A stretch of 64,000 nucleotides of DNA from Buddleja alternifolia (Eukaryota; Streptophyta; Magnoliopsida; Lamiales; Scrophulariaceae). Position numbers and translations under genes: made by a program. The DNA lies in NCBI GenBank assembly GCA_019426215.1, contig CM033393.1, positions 1,741,001 to 1,805,000 of the forward strand. The letters run 5' to 3'. A model generated the notes under the pieces. It saw nothing but the letters and a program-made list of their open reading frames with translations, ran no database searches and had not been told where the DNA came from. Below, piece by piece: positions 57,156-64,000 of this stretch (position 1 is the first letter of the stretch; every line of letters begins with the position of its first letter).

Positions 57156-58170
57156 ATACCTTAATGCTGTGATCTATCTTTGTGCTCTGTTAGCCCGCAT
57201 TCTGGCAAAAAAATATTTTGTGCCCTCATCTCCTTTTTAGTAGAATTCAGCTTTAGATCTCTATTTCAAGATTTTCTATTTCCACTCTCACTAAATGTCT
57301 TACTGTTCCAGCCTTCTCCTTCTCATTCCGTATTAACCTTTCATTTAACGGGTGGTCCTGAAGTTGATTTCTTATTTCCAGTAGTTCTTTTCTAGCAGCT
57401 TGCACTTGGACTGTTTTTTTTTTTAATAAGCTCCCCTGTGCAACTCCTTGAGTTTCCCCTTCAATCCTTTGCATTTTGTGACCACTCTAAACATTCTACA
57501 GCCTTTCACCTTCTTGTTCCATTCATTTGTAATCAGCTCCTTATACTTGGGGTGATGCCCCCACCCATTAAGAAATTTAAAAGGTGAGTAACCCAATCTG
57601 AATCCTTTCATACCCATAATCATTGGACTATGATCAGAGAGATCATTGTCTCTAAATACTACTGTACCCCCCCTCCATGTGCATAAACCATTCTCCATTA
57701 GCTACAACTCTATCCAACTTGCACCAAGTTCTACTTTCAGGATCCTAATTATTATTCCAAGTATAAAATCTCCCATTATAAGGAAGATCCTCAAGTCCCA
57801 CAGTACCAAAACACTGCTTCATCTCCTCACTGCCCCCATCATAATGTCCATTACTACACAATTTTTCATTCTGATGGAGGGTAGCATTCCAATCCCCCAT
57901 TAGAATCCAAGGCTCATTCACCTACATCTGTGCCAATTCCTGCCACAATTTCTTCCTTCCCAATTCATCATTTCTAGCATATATTAGTGTTAACAAGAAT
58001 TTATACTCACCAATTTCAACTCTACATGTGATTTGTTGTTCTGTGACTTGAATCACTGAACTAGTAACTGCATTCCTCTTCCATAAAAGCCATATTCTAC
58101 CATTCTTGCCACTGCATAGTTATTTATAATTTCCCATTCTGTCCCAAAACTCCTACTTACTCTTGCAAAC
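57156..58170 (-). pseudogene. LINE ORF2 endonuclease, C-terminal part
   Basis: An endonuclease/exonuclease/phosphatase-type domain with frame changes. Blocks include FARVSRSFGTEWE at the left side of the nested LTR, LTLIYARND, WILMGDWNATL, GRFYTWNNN, KLDRVVANGEW and SLSDHSPMIMG (catalytic Asp-His region, about 57640). The N-terminal part of the same domain lies beyond the nested solo LTR at 60107-60290. Confidence 0.82.
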
Positions 58171-60106
58171 TGATAAGAGGTGTTTTTACGTGTTTTTAAG
58201 ACCGTAATTCTTATGATTTGGATTCACTTATTGCTTAAATCATGTCACATTTGCATTTAATAGGTGTGTTAAGTGAATACAGGTAATAAATGAGAATACA
58301 TGAAGAAAAGGGAAGAAAAACGATGTACAAAACAAGTTCAAGCATGTTTTTCAACACCTAGGCGGTTTATGCATCTCCTACCACATTCGAGTGATAATTC
58401 CGTACATTTTAAGACCGACTTAGACAAAGTTTCCTTCTACAAAGTTTTAGATGTATGTCTTAGCTTCAAATGGGAACTTGAAACATCCAAATCGGAGGTC
58501 TATAGAGATAATTGTGAAGGAAATACGATTGCTGCGCCGAACAGAGAAGTACATGTGCGAAGATACGCCCCAACGCCCTCCCAGTCATGCCTAGGTATGG
58601 ATAGTCCGAATGTTACTCCTTTTCAGCCTAAATTCCAGCATTATATGATGGGTAAGAATCACTTTTGGCCATAATTCAGCACATGTGTTGAGGGGTTGTC
58701 ATAAGTGTGTTTCTTGGTAGATTTACTTTATGGGCGCCAAATTAGAAACAACCTCCATGTTGAAACGTAATTTAGGTATACTTAGAGACCGAATTGGACA
58801 AAATGTCCTTCTGGAAAGTTGTAGATCTATGTTTTATCGGAACATGGGGACTTGAATCATCCAATTTGGAGATCTGTGGAGACGTTTATGAGTAAAATAC
58901 TAAGACTGCGCTGGAAAGCAAGAAAATGGCAGCATGCATGTGTTTTGTTGAAGTTTTCACATGGTTATGCTTGGTGGAATTCTTAAGGGCCGAAAGTTTA
59001 GCATTTTTTAGCTGGTTGGAATCTTAAAAGCCAAACTTTAAGCATCACCTTAGGTGGAATTCTCATTGGGGAACTTTAATGGAAATTCTTAATGCATACT
59101 TTAGTGGAATTTTGGCTATAAAAGGAGGGGGAACCCATACTCTTCATCATTCACTATCAATTTCAGATTCTTAGAGGAGTGGGGGGTAGCCCCTAATCTG
59201 ATTTCTCCACCATTCATCACCATTCTTCATCACTCTTGGAGGGGAAAACTAGAGGAAGGAAAAGAGCTTGGGGATTGAAGGCTCAACTTCAAGATCCATC
59301 ATTATTCACTTTTGAGGGAGTTTTTATAGCTTTTCATTTCAATTATGTCTATGAACATGTGTATTAATTCATTTATGTTTTTCATATTATCCATTATGAA
59401 CTAAATTCATAAGACTAGGGCCATGTAAGGCCAAATTGTGATATATGCTTATAATAGACGATTGTTGAGGTTGTTCTTATATTGTTATGTGATGTGAATT
59501 TGTGTTTTTGCCTATCTTGCATATACTTGATCACTATATGTTAGAATCTTATGCCTAGGTTAATATTTCGGGAGAAAATTGACTTAGGGTGCAAGAAATT
59601 CACATCATGACCCGTAACTAATGAGGAATTGCCCTAGACATAGGTAAAGATTCCCGGGTGAAGTTGTTCGATTCAAATCGAGTGAACTCTAGTACGTTAA
59701 TGCATGTTTAGTGGTTAGATTTCCGGATAGGAATATTTGGGAAATCACGATCTAAGCATAGGAGTTTATACGCGAGACATCGGTTATTCTCTACCCTCGG
59801 AGTTCTCACCATAACAATATAAGCGTAATCCTTCAACTAGAATCTTTATAAGTATAATTGATCAATTTGAACCTAGCATGTGCCTTAGTCTCCCTTTATA
59901 CTTTGTGTAAAATCAATTGTGTAATCTTGTTCTTATTGTATGCATTTTACCTATAATTTACTTTAATTATATTTGTTCTTTTTTTCGTTAAAATCATAAA
60001 CTAAAATTCAAGTCTCCGTGGTTCGACAATCCGGACTTTTAGTCCACTTATTACTACACACGACTAGTGCACTTGCTATCATAGCACGTTGGCTTTTAGC
60101 GTGTCA
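58171..60106 (+). mobile_element. Solo gypsy-type LTR nested in the LINE
   Basis: 1936 bp, TGATAAGAGG to GCGTGTCA, with a perfect target duplication CAAAC (58166-58170 and 60107-60111) and a TATA box (GGCTATAAAAGGAGG near 59112). It resembles the LTR of the element at 3658-9825 in its ends and in a conserved block (for example 58790-58890), but is diverged. The 124-codon frame at 58300-58674 lies inside the LTR and is not a gene. Confidence 0.9.
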
Positions 60107-60290
60107 CAAACTTATTTGGTTTCACTCTGGTTTCCAAAATCTCCATAACATCTAGATGGTTGATTGACATCAGTTGTCAAACAGCATTTTATTTTTCAAC
60201 TGTGTTCAATCCCCTTACATTCCATGCTCCTATTTTCATTGATCTGGGGGATCATCAATCTGCACTACCCCTTCCTCCACACCTTTCCCT
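60107..60290 (-). pseudogene. LINE ORF2 endonuclease, N-terminal part
   Basis: On the minus strand MKIGAWNVRGLN (about 60245-60210), a typical start of plant L1 endonucleases, followed by two stops and INHLDVMEILETRVKPNKF. It breaks off at the solo LTR and resumes at 58165 with FARVSRSFG. Confidence 0.8.
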
Positions 60291-60460
60291 GCCTGACTCA
60301 AAACTTGGAATAAATTCGAGAGTGCATGTTGCATTTCCCTGCTGTTAGCCTTTTCAGCCCACTAGTTCCCCTTTTTATGTTTTGAGTCCCTCACTTCCTT
60401 CCAGTCTTGTACTAACCCATCCCATTTTTTTGGGGGAGTTGTATCCTGTGTATTCTTCTC

Positions 60461-61519
60461 CTAGTTTACTTTCCGCATTGAAGGTTCCCCTATTTCATAC
60501 TGAGTCCTACCTGCTTTGGAGCCCGTAACTATGTTTGGCCATTTTTCCACCTGTTTCAGCTGCCATTTCTGAGTGAGCTTCTTCTTACACCCGTCTTGCC
60601 TATGACCCCATCCTTGACACCTCTGGCATAATAAAGGTGTCCATTCATACTTCACAGTCTGTTGAAGGATTTAGTCTATTTCTGTCGTTCTGATTGCAAC
60701 GGCCTGTGGGAGTTCCTTTCCAATCTTGACTTTGACTAGAACCCTAGCATAATCAAGTTTTAGTCTCTGAGCAGTAAGTTCATCCGTGTGAATTGGCTCT
60801 CCTATTTTACTCGCGATTTTACTTAGACTCCTTCTTCCCCACATGCCAATAGGCAAATTTGATAGTTGTATCCAAATTGGCGCTGTCTTAATATCCTCCG
60901 GTTTACCCAAGCCCTCTTCCCATTTGAGTAAAATCAGTGGTTTCGAGTAGAAAAATTGGATACCTCGATTATAAGCCTCCATCCTTGCTTCCCCTGATTC
61001 AAATCGGAGTATGAATTGGGGACCATGTTTCACCACACTTGGCATTTGCAATCCTTTCCATCTTCTTTGAAGAAAATTCGCCATTACTGTAGTCGGTACC
61101 TCCTGGCTCAATATGTAGGAAAATAGTGAGTATTTCCAGTATTCCATTTCAGGCTCGATGTCCTCCATGGTCAAACATATTTCCTCAGTATCACTCACAA
61201 TCTTCTCCAGCTTCGTCCCTTTATCCCCTTCCCGATTATTAGCAAATAGAGCTTTCCAGGGTTTCATAATAGGTCTCTCTGCTGCATCGAGCTCTTTGTT
61301 TTACCCTAGGTCCTCATTAACCTCTTGTATTTCGTCTGTGCGTGCTGGCGTAGTCTCTTCCATGGTTATCCCTAAATCAAGCCCTTCCTCACCAATTTCC
61401 AGTCTCGCGTTTGGTCCCTGTGAAGTCTCCGGCGCCTTATTAACCTCCGGCGACTCCTTCTGTGCCTCAGTAGGGCTTGCTGGTGCCCCGATCGTGCGTT
61501 TCCCCCTCCATTTTGCCAT
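60461..61519 (-). pseudogene. LINE ORF1, DUF4283-type with CCHC knuckle
   Basis: One frame from the ATG at 61519 (MAKWRGKRTIG), with stops near 61301 and at 60671. Residues in the middle (FLQRRWKG, GPQFILRFESGEARMEAYNRG, APIWIQLSNLPIGMW, ARVLVKVKIGKELP) match the DUF4283 domain of plant L1 ORF1 proteins. The C-terminal CQRCQGWGHRQDGC (about 60585-60625) is a zinc knuckle. This is the nucleic-acid-binding chaperone of the LINE. Confidence 0.85.
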
Positions 61520-62817
61520 TGTTGGTTTTTAGCGCACGATAACCTTCTATCTTGCGCTGAGAGCAAAAGCCCAAAACCTTGTTATTATTGTTCTTGTTAT
61601 TGACTTTACAATTAAATATATTTTGATAAAATGAATATTAATTAATTAATAAATAATCATTTAATATTCTAGTTTAAATATTTAATAAACCCAGTCAATT
61701 AAATGTTTAAACTAATTAATTTAATTAACCATTGTTTAATCCAATTAAACAACCAATTAAATTAATTTGTCCAATTAATTAATTCGTCCTAACCAGGGAC
61801 AAATTACCAGAACACCCTCCAAATACAAGACTTGATTTTCACGTCTATTCCTTTATAGAGTGACTTTCTAGGTTCGTCTCAATTGGCAATGGGAGGATAC
61901 CAAAGGATGTAGGTGACACCTAGCCAGCACAGTGGCCCCACATCGTAGCCCAATCGAGTACGAAATGACTATGTCATTACGAACCTCTAGATTATGAATA
62001 CCGTATGAGTATAAGCCCTTCACTGACATATCCCGATCGAGTGAGAGTCATGGAATATGTCAAACTCACAAGACTCGATACTATGCCTAAGAATCATAGT
62101 AATATGAGATTACTAAACATGAGTTAGTTCATCAGCTCTGGCCAGAGACTTTCAATCTCATTTACCTATGATCTCATAGGATACTTCTCGTTTACTTTCG
62201 AGACAATGAATTCCCTCTTAGTAATCACCTCACATGCTACTTGCCCATTGGAACGTATTTCGATGTTGACCCCACCTTTCAACGAGTGATTTGGGTTTAA
62301 CTACTCTAGTGACAGAATCCAACATCACAAGCACACTGTGACCGTAACTCCTCAGGTCTAAGACTCACGCATACCTTCATAATCAGTAATCCAATCATTA
62401 ACAGTCACTGAGTAAAAACCCATGTGATCGGATTACTACGAGCCCTGTTCAAATACACTAATCCCATCAATGTATCTATAACACAAACTCCCATTATCCC
62501 ATAGTGTTCGACTGACACTCCTTTGTCAGAGCATGTGTCATACAAGTCCATACGAATCTCAATGCCCAATTGAGATTCTCCGACTTGCGAATGATTTAAG
62601 TGATCAAGTACCAAACCCTTCCAGTGCCCATCTCCTTAAGGAATGCGAAGGTTTGCCTTGACACACATGGACTAGTTGTTCATTTAAAACTTTATAGATG
62701 CCATCAAGAATTATACGAACAACATATTGATGCCTTTATATTAATTAGAGGTTGTACAATATAAACTTGTGTCTTATATTCTAACTCCTCGTTGGCCTCG
62801 AGGGCACATTCCCAACA

Positions 62818-63590
62818 ATCTCCCACTTGCACTCAATGCCAATCGCTATGGTATTAAATACCTATCTTCTAAAGATGTCACTCTAGCACCGCCTGTGACA
62901 ATACCCAGTGAGTGGGTCAGCCATTTAATCAGCTGAGCTTATTTTCTACTAAGCTAATTTGCCCTTGCCAACGATCTCTCAAGAGATGTTGTATCTCTCA
63001 CCATTTGTTTGGATTTGTGAAGCCTAGGTTCCTTTCATGCGCATGAACTTCATTTCATCACAGTAAAGTGACAATGCAAGCTCTGCGCTAGGGACCAATA
63101 GAAGTTCTACCATGAACTTCAGATCCAAACAGTTTCCTTCGACAGCCTCCAAGACTCCAAGGCATTTCATATTCATTCTCAGTAGTAGAGTATTTTACTT
63201 GGAACTTTTCCAAGTTACTACTCCACAATTGAGGGTGAATACTAACCCAAAGTGAAATTTTAATCTCCTTTGTCAGACTCAAGGTCCGAGTAAGCACAAA
63301 ACTTCCACTATCAGTTCTCCATGGGCATAGACGAAGAATATATCCTAAGTTCTTCTCAAGTACTTCATGATATATTTTTGTGTACCCATTGCTCTTCCTC
63401 TCTAGGCAAGAGCCTTTTCTCAGATCTTCTTCCTAAATTTCTTTAGGATTTATTCTAAGAAAAGGGCTTGGGAAGGGCCCATTATCCTATTCGCCCTATT
63501 TTCATGGAGAACATGCTCGATGTTTATGTCTTGACATAGTCAATGAGCTCACATCATTTCTCATAAAATGATATTTCGCTCCCACTGACA
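62818..63590 (-). pseudogene. Copia E RT/RNase H remnant
   Basis: The minus strand from about 63585 to 62830 aligns by eye with copia D from its YVDD region to the RNase H end, but it is heavily decayed with multiple stops and indels. Recognisable parts are WSSNLEKFQVKYSTTENEYE (counterpart of the RNase H STTEAEYVA region) around 63240-63180 and the terminal part before the purine tract. It begins abruptly at about 63590, so the 5' half of the element is missing. Confidence 0.78.
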
Positions 63591-63870
63591 CCACAGTGAC
63601 CGGGGGACTGACGCGAGTGCCCCGCTTGGGACCATAAACGCCCTTAGAACTAAAATCCGCCATTAAAGAATTAAAATCCAGGGTGCAGGGGACCTGCACT
63701 GCCGGGGCAAAGGTTAAGGGAGAAACAACCCCAAATGCGCCCCTCCGGGCAAAGTGCGAAGGTCTCGACTGGTTGGCCCCTTCAGCTAGATCGGGTGAGA
63801 CGTGAGGGCCAGAAAAAATGGTAGAGCTCACCTTACCACCTCTGGACGCTCTCATACCTATACAAAACAC
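63591..63870 (-). CDS. Antisense exon in gypsy element C, unknown protein
   Basis: On the minus strand the frame reads MRASRGGKVSSTIFSG (ATG near 63855), then PHVSPDLAEGANQSRP, RRGAFGVVSPLTFAPAVQVPCTLDFNSLMADFSSKG and TRVSPPVTVV, at the edge of copia E. Directly upstream is TGTTTTGTATAG, a plausible splice acceptor. Beyond copia E the frame seems to continue for about ten residues to a GTGAGT donor at about 54375. Tat-lineage gypsy elements often carry an antisense gene between pol and the 3' LTR, which fits this place. The protein family is not recognised, and the gene is interrupted. Confidence 0.45.
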
Positions 63871-64000
63871 ACAAAGTTAAACAAGTATGAGCAAAAGAAG
63901 GCATAAAAGTAATCAGTGTTAAAGAATCACAACGAGAAGTGCAAGAAAGTAAAAGCGCGAATATATCGACAGTATAAAACTTGTTGAAGGTCAAAGTCGC
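63871..64000. other. Window end, intron-like sequence
   Basis: T-rich on the minus strand, consistent with an intron upstream of the antisense exon. No feature supported. Confidence 0.4.

Larger units (their letters stand above)
54897..61608 (-). mobile_element. L1-type LINE inserted in the copia E LTR
   Basis: Minus-strand non-LTR element flanked by a perfect 13 bp target duplication CAATTAAATATAT (54884-54896 and 61609-61621), with an A-rich 3' tail at 54897-54908. Without the nested solo LTR it is about 4.8 kb. Order: ORF1 (DUF4283-like with a CCHC knuckle), then ORF2 with endonuclease, RT and a zf-RVT-like C-terminus. Several nonsense codons and frame changes make it inactive. Confidence 0.9.
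54408..62817 (-). repeat. Copia E 3' LTR, split by a LINE
   Basis: Two blocks, 54408-54896 and 61622-62817, form one LTR of about 1.69 kb on the minus strand, beginning TGTTGGGAATGTGCCC at 62817 and ending CCAACA at 54408. On its upstream side lies the purine tract CAAGTGGGAGAT (62829-62818), so it is the 3' LTR. It is similar to the copia A and D LTRs over several blocks, for example the stretch around 61860-61990 compared with 970-1090. Confidence 0.88.

Noticed and set aside
58300..58674. 124-codon frame
   Set aside because: Lies inside the solo LTR 58171-60106 and has no motif.

Overview
This is nuclear DNA from a flowering plant, most likely a eudicot. The evidence is one intron-split WAT1-type transporter gene with GT-AG introns embedded in plant transposon families: Ty1-copia, Ty3-gypsy of Athila-like and Tat-like types, SIRE-like, CACTA/TNP2, an L1-type LINE with a DUF4283-like ORF1, tRNA-derived SINEs, a TRIM and MITEs. 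I see only one host gene that looks intact. The rest is layered retrotransposon debris plus low-complexity and AT-rich sequence. The exact species cannot be told from the sequence alone.

Layout. 1-12260: a degenerate minus-strand copia element (B) has been broken twice. A second copia (A) inserted at its RNase H end, and only A's LTR 240-1867 and primer site lie in the window. A solo gypsy-type LTR (3300-10979) sits in its integrase/RT linker. That LTR is itself split by a young, complete, non-autonomous Athila-like element (3658-9825, LTRs 1676 bp each, TSD GTATC). 12583-14048: a probable SIRE-type LTR. 14826-19014: the WAT1-related gene on the minus strand, seven exons, 352 aa, with a small hAT-like MITE in intron 3. 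19285-25134: a minus-strand TRIM whose right LTR received a 4.9 kb CACTA element (20051-24966). The CACTA carries a TNP2-type transposase frameshifted at a T8 run and arrays of palindromic subterminal repeats.

25135-30467: noncoding sequence with MITEs and two SINEs that have clear target duplications. 30473-37519: a complete copia element (F, TSD TGAAT) with a Gly-rich Gag leader, three visible lesions, no tRNA-type primer site, and a 15-nt primer-site candidate complementary to its own LTR. 37525-40425: MITEs and AT-rich sequence. From 40426 to at least the window end lies a Tat-like gypsy element (C: LTR, primer site, gag, protease, then no RT, and an antisense exon). C is broken by copia D (44088-53585, TSD ATTTG) and by copia E (54408-about 63590, minus strand). 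E's LTR contains an L1-type LINE (54897-61608), and the LINE's endonuclease is split by another solo gypsy LTR (58171-60106, TSD CAAAC).

The stacking gives a relative order of insertion: C before E before the LINE before the solo LTR on the right, and B before the solo LTR before the Athila-like element on the left. The transporter gene is sandwiched between these blocks. Its TATA box lies only about 180 bp from the TRIM/CACTA composite, so its upstream regulatory sequence is short or transposon-derived.
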